Source: Paraphysoderma sedebokerense
Taxonomy: Eukaryota; Blastocladiomycota; Physodermatomycetes; Physodermatales; Physodermataceae
NCBI GenBank assembly: GCA_025602915.1
Contig: JAHLJZ010000087.1
Location: 33,502 to 97,501, forward strand
DNA: 64,000 nt
Reading direction: 5' to 3'
Numbering within the stretch: position 1 is the first letter of the stretch; each line of letters opens with the position of its first letter. Position numbers and translations under genes: made by a program. The notes under the pieces are model-generated. The model was not told the origin of the DNA, did no database searches, and saw only the letters and a program-made list of their open reading frames with translations. Below are positions 49,059 to 60,510 of this stretch, in pieces.

Positions 49059-49900
49059 AATTTGACTCTTTGCAACCAGTTTACCGTGTGATAAAATACT
49101 CTTTAAGATCAAAATCGTGTAGTTTAGAAATATCGAAAAATTTGTAAATCAATATTATACATATATGTAGTTTTAGTTTATTTCGGTAGATTTTTAATAT
49201 CTTATTTGTATATTACATGAATTGGGAAACAATGTCACGTTGTCCGACATAGTAATTATTGTTCAGTCAATGACAAATATAATCTGTCTGACTTCAGTTC
49301 AGTCGCCTGCAAATGAACCCTTTTGTCATTACACATATTAAAGTTTTCACTATGGCATACAGCTGATAGCCTCCCCCTCTTACGATCGCCACAAAGTTCA
49401 ATAAATACGCTGCGTTTTGATTTTGTTCTGCCAGGCATGCTGCTATAAAACAATCCCCTCGATTGCACCATCCTTCATGCGTATATACATAATTTATCGC
49501 AGTTACAGTGATATTTCTGGCTTAATTCCTCATGTATAGGCCCACCTATCGAGAGTTTACTGGCCTGTTTGTCCAATCGACTAGGTGTATCAACTGCTGT
49601 TTTCGACCAAATTTTGTCGAGTAGGATGGATAAACATTGTCAAACAACCATGATATATTGCTACATTACGACAGTTATAGATCCAAGGTACTTTGAAGCC
49701 CAAGACATCAACAACAGGATATTGGCAGCCTACTCCGCCTCATTTAATTTCCAATGACTTGGTTACAACTGCCCTACAGATTCATTCCAGTTCACAATAT
49801 GTTACATAAAATCAAAACAATCTCCGGCATCCCACTCACAATGTTCAAAGTAGCTTCCTTCTTGAATCTCATCAGCAATTCACTTCACCTCATCCTGCAC
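49059..49900. other. intergenic
   Basis: About 840 bp between the Cys-rich gene and the RBM22 stop. Several short frames on both strands but no recognisable product or splice chain. Repeated at 56643-57484. Confidence 0.45.
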
Positions 49901-51605
49901 CTACAAATCCCGTTTTGTGCTTCCCAACATTGTAGGGTCCATTGAAGGATATGATATCGAACCCGCACCAGGAGGAGGAGGAGGCATCGCCGAAGTTGAA
50001 GCACTATCAGCATAATACTTATGTTGGGGTCCAGTGTGTTCTGTAGACAAGTAAAAAGTCAGATATAATTGATAGTAATATGAAGATAAGATGATTACCA
50101 GGTGGAGGCTGCGGTCGTTTAGCTGCTATTTCTGATGAGGGTCCTTGGGGTCTTGGTCTATTGACGGAGAATGTTTAATGTTGTATTCACCTTAATTCAA
50201 ATAAAACTTTAATTTTCTTACTTTCCCCATGCAACTCTCAATGGTCTCTGCCTAATCATTAAGTTACCCTGCAATTTCGCCATTGCAGCTTCTGCACCCG
50301 CCCTTGTGGCAAAATTCACAAAAGCACATTTTGATCTGTACACCATTACTATGGATTTGATTTCACCGAATGCGTAAAAATATCCACTATTTAAGCAATA
50401 AGGATTCAATACGTCAGATTCATTATTACGAAAACGAAGTTAATGGAAGAGACTTCAAACCGTAAATCCTGCTCTGTTACATCTTGACTAACATTGGACA
50501 CAAATAAGGAAGCAACTGTCGGGTCGTCGGGAGGGGTAAGGCCATTATATTTTTCTGTTTTACCTAGAATCTTCAGAGCAACCGGATCGTGGGTGCCATA
50601 ATATCGATCTTTAAAATTTTGATGCGACAGTTCACCCTCGTCCGGCATTTCATGCCTGAAAAATTGATGATACAGTTTTAATCAGTCAAGTCGAGTAGAC
50701 TTAAATATAACTAGTAGTATACAGACCTATAAGGACATTCAGTACCACGCTTACATTCACCCTTGACATAAAACGAACATATATGTGGTCGATTTCGTTT
50801 ATAGTAGGGATCTGTCCGTGTCAGTTTCTTGAGAGTTTCCTTCGCGGCTGAATCAACTTTTCCTGCTCCTCCGGCGTATGTCATCATTTGATCACCAGTC
50901 TCTTCCATCTATAAGCATCGGGGAGTATGAATTTAGTAGTGATACGGGCTAAATTATCAAAGCGCCAACCAACCTTCATCTCTGCATTCCGAATGAACCA
51001 TTCCCGATTTACATCTGATTTCGGCATCGCCTCACTGTTTTGCACAACTGTATCTCGAACCTGTGTTGGAAGTCCTGAATACAACATATCATATCAAACA
51101 ATAAGTTTGTCGAGTTCAGGCTATGCGTAATGTCATAATAAACAAAAATCGAACCATATTCCAAATCCAGTAAACAAGTCTGACAAACATTTTTCAGCTT
51201 TGCACAGGTTTGACAAATTTCAGTTTTCTTAAATCTCATTCCAGCCCCTGGAAGCCATCGGAAAACTGTAAAAGGTCTAGCGCAAACCTAAATATGATAA
51301 GGTCAACGGAAGTGATTCCGACATTAACCGAGCAACGAAAAGAACAAACTTTGCATTCTCGAGACATATTTTGCTTGGTCTACATCGGAAAGAGATTAAT
51401 CATCATAAACTTTAGAGGCAGAATAGCCTAAATATACTGCATACCATTCTGACGTAGGGATTATCACCCAGGCATGTTTCGCAGACGATCGGAAATTCCT
51501 ACAAGATCACAAAATTAGAATCATGTCAGGAAAAGAAGTCATTACAGGAAATCGCGGAAAAGAATTACAACTAACCGAATCATCAACTCCTTTTTTTGCG
51601 TTCAT
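49901..51605 (-). CDS. spliceosome protein RBM22/Slt11(Ecm2)/Cwc2-type, copy 1
   Basis: Component of the activated spliceosome that contacts U6 snRNA and the intron. The start [20 protein letters not shown] leads into Cys-rich zinc-binding repeats ([43 protein letters not shown]). Then come a CCCH zinc finger ([20 protein letters not shown]), the RBM22 signature [19 protein letters not shown], and an RRM ([18 protein letters not shown]…[20 protein letters not shown]…[13 protein letters not shown]). The tail is Pro-rich and ends STKRDL at 49901. About nine exons. The combination fits RBM22/Slt11 closely; the fused RRM and CCCH finger also covers what yeast divides between Ecm2 and Cwc2. Confidence 0.93.
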
Positions 51606-51682
51606 GATTCTTATTTATATATGTTATTATCGGGATTGTTGAATGTCCCTACAAAAGGCCCCTACGAAAGGCGAAGGTAGAG

Positions 51683-51699
51683 CACGTGAGTGTCACGTG
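51683..51699. promoter_or_regulatory. double CACGTG, RBM22 promoter
   Basis: Two CACGTG cores 11 bp apart start-to-start (51683 and 51694), the second as TCACGTGA, 78-94 bp upstream of the RBM22 start. One helical turn apart suggests paired factor binding. Repeated at 59267-59283. Confidence 0.5.
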
Positions 51700-51831
51700 A
51701 TTCAATTTAACTTCAGGTTGAATCCTTCACTGAACAGTACAATATAATTGCAACCAAAGTGATTGTTATATTACTATGCACGGTAAGAGCGCAAAATCGA
51801 CATTTAGTTTTATTTAAATTCTTTAATCCGG

Positions 51832-52707
51832 TCACTCTTCATCAGAGAGTAAATCTTCTTCTGCATCACTGTCATCCTCATTCATTTCTTGATAATACGT
51901 CAAAGCTTTCGGAAATAAATCGTTTGCTATGAGATTCAAGTAATCCAACTCTTTTTCTTCAAACATATTGAACACGCTCTCGGATTTCTCTTCATCCTAC
52001 AATGGGATAAATCAACGGTCAGAACAATCGGCTACGACGAGGGTCACAAATTCAGACAATAAAACCAAGTCATACCGATAGTTTTCCTTTCCACTTTATT
52101 GGGGAGCATTCGATAGTTTCCATGTCTCCGTCTTTAAAAGTAACATTAGCGCTGATTTTTTTATTTTCGAACGTATCGTTCTTTCCGAAGTGCATCCCAA
52201 TTGTAAAGTTTGCCGCGCATGATGGATCCCTCTCAACAGTCAGGTCCTCAAGGGCTTCGATTGCACTCAAATCATTTTCGGAAACGAGGCCACCGAATGC
52301 CGGGTGGGCTGATATTATAATCGACCAGAAGTTAGGAATCTGAAACGATGTTAATAAATGAATTGAAATCAATAGTTGAATTGTATCCTGCCTTTTTGAG
52401 CAACTCTCGTCGTTGATTGTACAGCGGAGCTTTTTTGGCTTCATATTTTGACAATAATTGTAAAAATTCTTTATTGTAATCCAACTCAATCTCGTCGAGA
52501 CCATCTATCACAAAAGATAAGATATTAATCCATTTGCAGGATTCAAGACATTGGTCTTCACGGTATGAAATGAAACTCACCAACCACATCGCTTAACTTT
52601 TGGAAGGTTTCATCCAACTGTTGGTCATCATCATGCTGATCGGTCTTTGCTTTCTTTGAGACTGTAGCTTCGGCTTCGGCCTTTCGTTTTTGAGTCGGTT
52701 GTGGCAT
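51832..52707 (-). CDS. SET/NAP1-family histone chaperone, copy 1
   Basis: Acidic histone chaperone. The start MPQPTQKRKAEAEATVSKKA is nuclear-localisation-like. An alpha-helical dimerisation segment follows (DGLDEIELDYNKEFLQLLSK with APLYNQRRELLKK), then the NAP fold IPNFWSIIISAHPAFGGLVS, EDLTVERDP, NFTIGMHFGKNDTFENKKIS and ECSPIKWK, and an acidic tail MNEDDSDAEEDLLSDEE. IPNFW…HP and the length of about 240 residues point to the SET/Vps75 branch rather than long NAP1. It divergently shares a 220-bp promoter with NUBP1. Confidence 0.92.
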
Positions 52708-52802
52708 AATTGATGTGGTCTGGACGTATTGAGGGAGGAATGATTCGCTAAACGATTGACATAGAACAACCTTAGGATTCGGTAATCCGTGTTTACAAAG
52801 AG

Positions 52803-52808
52803 CACGTG
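52803..52808. promoter_or_regulatory. CACGTG in bidirectional SET/NUBP1 promoter
   Basis: Lies between the start codons at 52707 (-) and 52927 (+). Repeated at 60387-60392. Confidence 0.45.
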
Positions 52809-52926
52809 TTTATCGTTCCACTACAACCTCCATTAGTCAGGGTCTTAAAGGTGAGAAGCGCATTCGAAAAATTGTTGAGCAAGATTTCTCACTTTAATAC
52901 TTAGAAAGATACTTCAGTTCGGCTCC

Positions 52927-54245
52927 ATGGTGGAAAGCAAACCTTCAAATGCTCCGGAGCATTGCCCCGGTACAGACAACGAGTTGGCGGGGAAAGCTGC
53001 TGCTTGTGCTGGATGTCCCAACCAGAACATATGCGCTACAACCCCTAAAGGACCTGACCCTGGTAAATTCAGAATATTGTCAATTTCGGCGACGTTTAAG
53101 TATTGATTGCCCATCTCATTTAGCAATTCCGCTGATTAACGAGAGGATGGAGAACATCCGACACAAGATTTTGATCCTATCTGGAAAAGGCGGAGTGGGG
53201 AAAAGCACATTTACTTCTCAGCTGGCATTCGCATTGTCAAATGATGATGAGGTGCAGGTACATAATTGATCATCTCTTTGAATAGCTTTCTTTATACCTT
53301 GACTTGCCTAGTTTAACTCCTTTAATTGACGCTCTGGACAGGTCGGGCTCGTGGACGTAGATATTTGCGGGCCATCAATTCCTAAAATTATGGGTTTGGA
53401 AGGAGAACAGATTCATCAGAGTAGTAGTGGGTGGTCGCCTGTTTATTTAGAAGATAATCTCGCCGTTATGTCGATTGGATTTATGTTGCAGAATCAAGAC
53501 GATGCTATCATATGGAGAGGACCGAAGAAAAATGGTTTGATCACTCATCTTGCTTATTAGTTGTTGATACTAAACTAATCATTAGTTCATTAATGTATTG
53601 CCTCTTTTCGTCATAAAGGCCTGATTAAGCAGTTCCTAAAAGATGTCGAGTGGGGCCCACTCGATTTCCTCTTAATCGACACACCTCCTGGAACTTCTGA
53701 CGAGCATCTGTCAATTGTTCAGTTCCTCAAGGAAGCAGGAATAGACGGGGCAATTGTGATAACGACACCTCAGGAGGTGGCCCTCCAAGATGTGAGAAAG
53801 GAGATAAACTTTTGTAGGAAAGTCGGTATACCCATCTTGGGGGTCGTGGAGAACATGCGAGGATTTGTATGCCCTGGATGTAAGGTAAGGAAGCCAAGCG
53901 GCCATTCCTAGTTTTTAGATTTTACCGATTCATTTCTAATTCGCTGTTCTTATGCAGAACGAATCCCAGATCTTCCTTCCATCCACCGGAGGAGCTCAGA
54001 AAATGTGCGAGGAACTGAATCTCCGTTTGCTGGGCTCGATACCACTGGATCCACGAATTGCAAAGTCATGCGACCACGGTGTTTCCTTTATGGATGAATT
54101 CCCGGATTCACCCGCGACAGAAGCTCTAGAAAAAATTGTTGAGGGTAAGTTTAATCGTTTACACTCCATTGAATGCTAGCATTTGAATATAATGTGACGA
54201 TACGACCTCTATTTCTTCTCAGGAATCAAATCCACATTGAATTAG
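52927..54245 (+). CDS. NBP35: cytosolic Fe-S assembly P-loop ATPase NUBP1/Nbp35, copy 1
   Basis: Scaffold ATPase that builds [4Fe-4S] clusters for cytosolic and nuclear proteins, with Cfd1. The N-terminal cluster motif is present: EHC, 13 residues, CAGC, then CPNQNIC (C-x13-C-x2-C-x5-C). That feature separates Nbp35 from Cfd1. Next are [20 protein letters not shown] (deviant Walker A), [52 protein letters not shown] and the C-terminal bridging-cluster pair [10 protein letters not shown] (CPxC). Exons begin at 52927, 53124 and 53342; later boundaries fall at KKN|G, GCK|NES and VE|G. The stop at 54243 follows IKSTLN. All catalytic residues are intact. Confidence 0.95.
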
Positions 54246-54568
54246 CACCGTTTGAACTGCGACTCAATAAACCTCTTTCTTGAATGGCCTGGTGACTGAA
54301 ACAAATTGACGGTCAAGGAAAGCCAAGTACTCGTCACGATAATATCAATGTAGATACGATTGAAAGCCAATATTCTTTATCTTTTCGTATAGTTATCTGT
54401 ATATGGTACACGTAAAGGGAGAAATGATTTTGGATTCATCAATTGCCTTGGGTTGGAAATATATTTTAGGAGTTAGGTACACTATGTTCAGGTTCTAATC
54501 ATTGACATTGATACAATAAAGTACTTCTCACATGGCAATTAATGCGGTAGTATATTTAACAAGTTGCA
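54246..54568. other. convergent 3' region
   Basis: About 320 bp between the stops of NUBP1 and the dioxygenase. Nothing seen. Repeated at 61830-62152. Confidence 0.5.
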
Positions 54569-55550
54569 TCACTCTTCCTTGACTCCAACATCTCCGTCTT
54601 CACTTTTTACAGTTTTGGTCTCCGTATCTAAAGCATTTGCTGGTACCATTTTCCCATTCTGATATTTGAACACATCCCCATCCCCCACGTTATAGCGATA
54701 ATAGTTATTCGTTCCAGCAACATTAATTGCCTTTCTCAAAGTGATGTTGACCCTCGGAAATGCTTTCGATCGCTTCGGAATTGAATGATCCCAGTTACTT
54801 TGTGTCGGACCTTGCATTATGATCAAGTCACCATTTTGAAGCGTAAATGATTTTTTACGACCGTGATTTGATTTTTGGCGGAGAAAAAAGTCTCGGGTAC
54901 CTCCTACGGTATTAGGGCCACGGTATGAACAAGAATGAATTAACTTATACTTAGAAAGTGCGAACAGAGGAAATAAATGATATACCTAATGAAAGAGAGG
55001 CGATAGTAGGGTTTGGTCCTAAAAACGATTCATCATCGCTATGATACGCTATACTGTTACTCCCATCTTCATAAAAATTGATCAACACAAAATTAAATTT
55101 ATCCCCTGTCACTTCCTCCACTTTTTCTTTATACTTTCTCAATACATCGGGAATCGGTACGGGTTCTATCTTGTAAACTGAAGGCGGACTGTTGGTTTCG
55201 TCGATTCCAAAGACAGTTGTATACCGCGGTGTAACAATTTGGCGACCTCGAGAGCGATAGGTTACCCTGTGCCATGGTAGTTCTGCTAGACAGTAATTGT
55301 AGAACGCGGTTGCGGTTGCAGGAGAAAGGAAGGAATTGTAGTAAACTAGGTCGAGGTCTTGTTCCCGAATGATGGATTTGTTTTGTAGTTGAATGCCATT
55401 GTCAAAATCTATAGACTCATTTTTTGTCGTTGGGGACGGAAATGATGAAGGGATATCCAGTTTTGTATCCTCAGTCTTTGTACGTTTTGATGGGAGCCGG
55501 GCGGTAGAATCATATTCTCCAGACAAACTTCGTTTCTGTATAGATGTCAT
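54569..55550 (-). CDS. ALKBH2/3-type 2-oxoglutarate/Fe(II) dioxygenase, copy 1
   Basis: AlkB-family enzyme that removes alkyl groups from DNA or RNA bases. Two exons joined at SLSLG|GTRDFF. A Lys/Arg- and Ser-rich N-terminus (TSIQKRSLSGEYDSTARLPS…KRTKTED) could be nuclear targeting. The catalytic core has LVYYNSFLSPATATAFYNYC, PWHRVTYRSRGRQIVTPRYT, NFVLINFYEDGSNSIAYHSD with the iron-binding HxD, SLGGTRDFFLRQ, GDLIIMQGPTQSNWDHSIPK with the distal His, and RVNITLRK with the 2-oxoglutarate Arg. The QNxxH-type arrangement and lack of extra domains fit ALKBH2/ALKBH3. Length is about 290 residues. Confidence 0.92.
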
Positions 55551-56416
55551 GAATATGCGGATACTGCTTCAATGGACTGCGAATGCAAATTCAGAGGTGT
55601 CTCGCCAAACCATATCAGATCGTAACGATATTAAAGTACACGCATTCATTCTGCCCTTGTGATGTGATGTGATGTCATATCTGGTCCGACGAGGCTACGA
55701 TCGCCATTTCGTGAGCGAATATTTCATTCGTACCGCTTTGTCTAAATATTCTCATTTTTGCAAAATAATAGGAACTTACAACAATGTATTCTCCAATGGG
55801 ACCGGAAAGTTATGTGAACCCTGCCCACAAGGTTACTTGCCATATGTAATTGTTTGTTATTCGGACTGCTTGTTAATGACTTATTTTCATGTCTTGCTAT
55901 AGGGGCGACATGCAAGTAACTGAGATTCAGTTTGATGTCATTTCTATGCCATTCATATAAATACCGCTACTAACATCGAAGCAAAAGAACGAACGGATCA
56001 GTTTCCCCGTCCCTATATATGACTGGTGGAGAACTGAAAAGTAACAACACGATTACCTTCTTGCCGTGTATCCCTGTGTGTTATCCTCTCCTTCTATTTG
56101 TGCTATTTTGGACACAACTGACGTTGAGCTGTTGCTTCAAGCCCCAAGCTTGCCCTGGTGCAAGTAGAATCCGTAATACGGAAACTGGTTTGAATTTGTA
56201 TTGGTGTTCTTGAGGATAATGGTCTTTCCATAATTCTCAATGGCTTTAATTTCTCGCGATTCCATTGAGTCTATGCAGTCGAAACGGACAGTTCGTTCAA
56301 GCCCAATTATTTTTCAATATGTTAAAATGCTTTTAATATACTGTACGAATTTCTTAAGGGAGTGCATGAAAAGGAATGCAAATTGCGACATGTTGCGCGA
56401 CAATCGGACGGCAATG
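55551..56416. other. region upstream of the dioxygenase, possible tiny genes
   Basis: About 870 bp to the end of copy 1. Two weak candidates: a two-exon 22-codon frame at 55784-55923, and a 64-codon frame at 56019-56213 with a hydrophobic stretch (YPLLLFVLFWTQLTLSC) followed by Cys residues, perhaps a small secreted protein. Neither has family support. Repeated at 63135-64000. Confidence 0.35.
55784..55923 (+). CDS. possible micropeptide gene (22 aa), copy 1
   Basis: Exons 55784-55831 and 55903-55923 join in phase to MYSPMGPESYVNPAHK plus GRHASN and a TGA. The splice donor GTTACT is weak and the acceptor CTATAG is good. The overlapping frame in the same exon also reads plausibly, so this is a tentative call. 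Confidence 0.2.
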
Positions 56417-56642
56417 AAAATCCCATGATCGTGGTGCCGGCCATCCTCCCAATTCTTGCCCTGCTGGAAAAGAAGCCAATCAAAATTTATGTTATGAACC
56501 CTGTAAACAGGGCTATAGAGGTGATTTTCTGATTTCCTTTTCCGACAATTTTAGATGCACAAGTTGGACCAGTTGATTAATGTTATCTATATTTGATTTT
56601 ATAGGTGTTGGTCCAATGTGCCATTACGTCGGCAATAATTAA
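56417..56642 (+). pseudogene. 3' fragment of the Cys-rich module gene
   Basis: Copy 2 begins inside the gene at DRGAGHPPNSC and keeps the second module, the last intron and the final exon (stop at 56640), but lacks the first module and start. Preceding sequence is the unrelated end of copy 1. If the duplication is real, this is a dead gene fragment. Confidence 0.7.
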
Positions 56643-57484
56643 AATTTGACTCTTTGCAACCAGTTTACCGTGTGATAAAATACTCTTTAAGATCAAAATC
56701 GTGTAGTTTAGAAATATCGAAAAATTTGTAAATCAATATTATACATATATGTAGTTTTAGTTTATTTCGGTAGATTTTTAATATCTTATTTGTATATTAC
56801 ATGAATTGGGAAACAATGTCACGTTGTCCGACATAGTAATTATTGTTCAGTCAATGACAAATATAATCTGTCTGACTTCAGTTCAGTCGCCTGCAAATGA
56901 ACCCTTTTGTCATTACACATATTAAAGTTTTCACTATGGCATACAGCTGATAGCCTCCCCCTCTTACGATCGCCACAAAGTTCAATAAATACGCTGCGTT
57001 TTGATTTTGTTCTGCCAGGCATGCTGCTATAAAACAATCCCCTCGATTGCACCATCCTTCATGCGTATATACATAATTTATCGCAGTTACAGTGATATTT
57101 CTGGCTTAATTCCTCATGTATAGGCCCACCTATCGAGAGTTTACTGGCCTGTTTGTCCAATCGACTAGGTGTATCAACTGCTGTTTTCGACCAAATTTTG
57201 TCGAGTAGGATGGATAAACATTGTCAAACAACCATGATATATTGCTACATTACGACAGTTATAGATCCAAGGTACTTTGAAGCCCAAGACATCAACAACA
57301 GGATATTGGCAGCCTACTCCGCCTCATTTAATTTCCAATGACTTGGTTACAACTGCCCTACAGATTCATTCCAGTTCACAATATGTTACATAAAATCAAA
57401 ACAATCTCCGGCATCCCACTCACAATGTTCAAAGTAGCTTCCTTCTTGAATCTCATCAGCAATTCACTTCACCTCATCCTGCAC
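56643..57484. other. intergenic (copy 2 of 49059-49900)
   Basis: Same content as 49059-49900; no gene supported. Confidence 0.45.
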
Positions 57485-59189
57485 CTACAAATCCCGTTTT
57501 GTGCTTCCCAACATTGTAGGGTCCATTGAAGGATATGATATCGAACCCGCACCAGGAGGAGGAGGAGGCATCGCCGAAGTTGAAGCACTATCAGCATAAT
57601 ACTTATGTTGGGGTCCAGTGTGTTCTGTAGACAAGTAAAAAGTCAGATATAATTGATAGTAATATGAAGATAAGATGATTACCAGGTGGAGGCTGCGGTC
57701 GTTTAGCTGCTATTTCTGATGAGGGTCCTTGGGGTCTTGGTCTATTGACGGAGAATGTTTAATGTTGTATTCACCTTAATTCAAATAAAACTTTAATTTT
57801 CTTACTTTCCCCATGCAACTCTCAATGGTCTCTGCCTAATCATTAAGTTACCCTGCAATTTCGCCATTGCAGCTTCTGCACCCGCCCTTGTGGCAAAATT
57901 CACAAAAGCACATTTTGATCTGTACACCATTACTATGGATTTGATTTCACCGAATGCGTAAAAATATCCACTATTTAAGCAATAAGGATTCAATACGTCA
58001 GATTCATTATTACGAAAACGAAGTTAATGGAAGAGACTTCAAACCGTAAATCCTGCTCTGTTACATCTTGACTAACATTGGACACAAATAAGGAAGCAAC
58101 TGTCGGGTCGTCGGGAGGGGTAAGGCCATTATATTTTTCTGTTTTACCTAGAATCTTCAGAGCAACCGGATCGTGGGTGCCATAATATCGATCTTTAAAA
58201 TTTTGATGCGACAGTTCACCCTCGTCCGGCATTTCATGCCTGAAAAATTGATGATACAGTTTTAATCAGTCAAGTCGAGTAGACTTAAATATAACTAGTA
58301 GTATACAGACCTATAAGGACATTCAGTACCACGCTTACATTCACCCTTGACATAAAACGAACATATATGTGGTCGATTTCGTTTATAGTAGGGATCTGTC
58401 CGTGTCAGTTTCTTGAGAGTTTCCTTCGCGGCTGAATCAACTTTTCCTGCTCCTCCGGCGTATGTCATCATTTGATCACCAGTCTCTTCCATCTATAAGC
58501 ATCGGGGAGTATGAATTTAGTAGTGATACGGGCTAAATTATCAAAGCGCCAACCAACCTTCATCTCTGCATTCCGAATGAACCATTCCCGATTTACATCT
58601 GATTTCGGCATCGCCTCACTGTTTTGCACAACTGTATCTCGAACCTGTGTTGGAAGTCCTGAATACAACATATCATATCAAACAATAAGTTTGTCGAGTT
58701 CAGGCTATGCGTAATGTCATAATAAACAAAAATCGAACCATATTCCAAATCCAGTAAACAAGTCTGACAAACATTTTTCAGCTTTGCACAGGTTTGACAA
58801 ATTTCAGTTTTCTTAAATCTCATTCCAGCCCCTGGAAGCCATCGGAAAACTGTAAAAGGTCTAGCGCAAACCTAAATATGATAAGGTCAACGGAAGTGAT
58901 TCCGACATTAACCGAGCAACGAAAAGAACAAACTTTGCATTCTCGAGACATATTTTGCTTGGTCTACATCGGAAAGAGATTAATCATCATAAACTTTAGA
59001 GGCAGAATAGCCTAAATATACTGCATACCATTCTGACGTAGGGATTATCACCCAGGCATGTTTCGCAGACGATCGGAAATTCCTACAAGATCACAAAATT
59101 AGAATCATGTCAGGAAAAGAAGTCATTACAGGAAATCGCGGAAAAGAATTACAACTAACCGAATCATCAACTCCTTTTTTTGCGTTCAT
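57485..59189 (-). CDS. RBM22/Slt11-type spliceosome protein, copy 2
   Basis: Exact second copy of the gene at 49901-51605, with the same exons, zinc-binding Cys repeats, CCCH finger and RRM, and the same double CACGTG promoter (59267-59283). Intact coding sequence. Real only if the 7.6-kb duplication is real. Confidence 0.8.
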
Positions 59190-59415
59190 GATTCTTATTT
59201 ATATATGTTATTATCGGGATTGTTGAATGTCCCTACAAAAGGCCCCTACGAAAGGCGAAGGTAGAGCACGTGAGTGTCACGTGATTCAATTTAACTTCAG
59301 GTTGAATCCTTCACTGAACAGTACAATATAATTGCAACCAAAGTGATTGTTATATTACTATGCACGGTAAGAGCGCAAAATCGACATTTAGTTTTATTTA
59401 AATTCTTTAATCCGG

Positions 59416-60291
59416 TCACTCTTCATCAGAGAGTAAATCTTCTTCTGCATCACTGTCATCCTCATTCATTTCTTGATAATACGTCAAAGCTTTCGGAAAT
59501 AAATCGTTTGCTATGAGATTCAAGTAATCCAACTCTTTTTCTTCAAACATATTGAACACGCTCTCGGATTTCTCTTCATCCTACAATGGGATAAATCAAC
59601 GGTCAGAACAATCGGCTACGACGAGGGTCACAAATTCAGACAATAAAACCAAGTCATACCGATAGTTTTCCTTTCCACTTTATTGGGGAGCATTCGATAG
59701 TTTCCATGTCTCCGTCTTTAAAAGTAACATTAGCGCTGATTTTTTTATTTTCGAACGTATCGTTCTTTCCGAAGTGCATCCCAATTGTAAAGTTTGCCGC
59801 GCATGATGGATCCCTCTCAACAGTCAGGTCCTCAAGGGCTTCGATTGCACTCAAATCATTTTCGGAAACGAGGCCACCGAATGCCGGGTGGGCTGATATT
59901 ATAATCGACCAGAAGTTAGGAATCTGAAACGATGTTAATAAATGAATTGAAATCAATAGTTGAATTGTATCCTGCCTTTTTGAGCAACTCTCGTCGTTGA
60001 TTGTACAGCGGAGCTTTTTTGGCTTCATATTTTGACAATAATTGTAAAAATTCTTTATTGTAATCCAACTCAATCTCGTCGAGACCATCTATCACAAAAG
60101 ATAAGATATTAATCCATTTGCAGGATTCAAGACATTGGTCTTCACGGTATGAAATGAAACTCACCAACCACATCGCTTAACTTTTGGAAGGTTTCATCCA
60201 ACTGTTGGTCATCATCATGCTGATCGGTCTTTGCTTTCTTTGAGACTGTAGCTTCGGCTTCGGCCTTTCGTTTTTGAGTCGGTTGTGGCAT
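59416..60291 (-). CDS. SET/NAP1-family histone chaperone, copy 2
   Basis: Exact second copy of 51832-52707, intact from MPQPTQKRK to the acidic tail. No difference from copy 1 was found in the frames compared. Confidence 0.8.
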
Positions 60292-60510
60292 AATTGATGT
60301 GGTCTGGACGTATTGAGGGAGGAATGATTCGCTAAACGATTGACATAGAACAACCTTAGGATTCGGTAATCCGTGTTTACAAAGAGCACGTGTTTATCGT
60401 TCCACTACAACCTCCATTAGTCAGGGTCTTAAAGGTGAGAAGCGCATTCGAAAAATTGTTGAGCAAGATTTCTCACTTTAATACTTAGAAAGATACTTCA
60501 GTTCGGCTCC

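Larger units (their letters stand above)
48833..56416 (+). repeat. 7,584-bp tandem unit, copy 1
   Basis: Matches 56417-64000 at a constant offset of 7,584 bp. All predicted protein frames are identical in the two copies and no base difference was noticed while reading. Left limit: AAAATCCCATGATCG is shared, but the preceding bases differ (…TTGGAA versus …GCAATG). It carries the 3' end of the Cys-rich gene, RBM22, SET, NUBP1 and the ALKBH2/3-like gene. Confidence 0.97.

Noticed and set aside
49256-49757. Short frames MVQSRGLFYSS (-) and MSNRLGVSTAVF (+)
   Set aside because: No family, no splice partners, and composition of random AT-rich translation; they appear twice only because the region is repeated.
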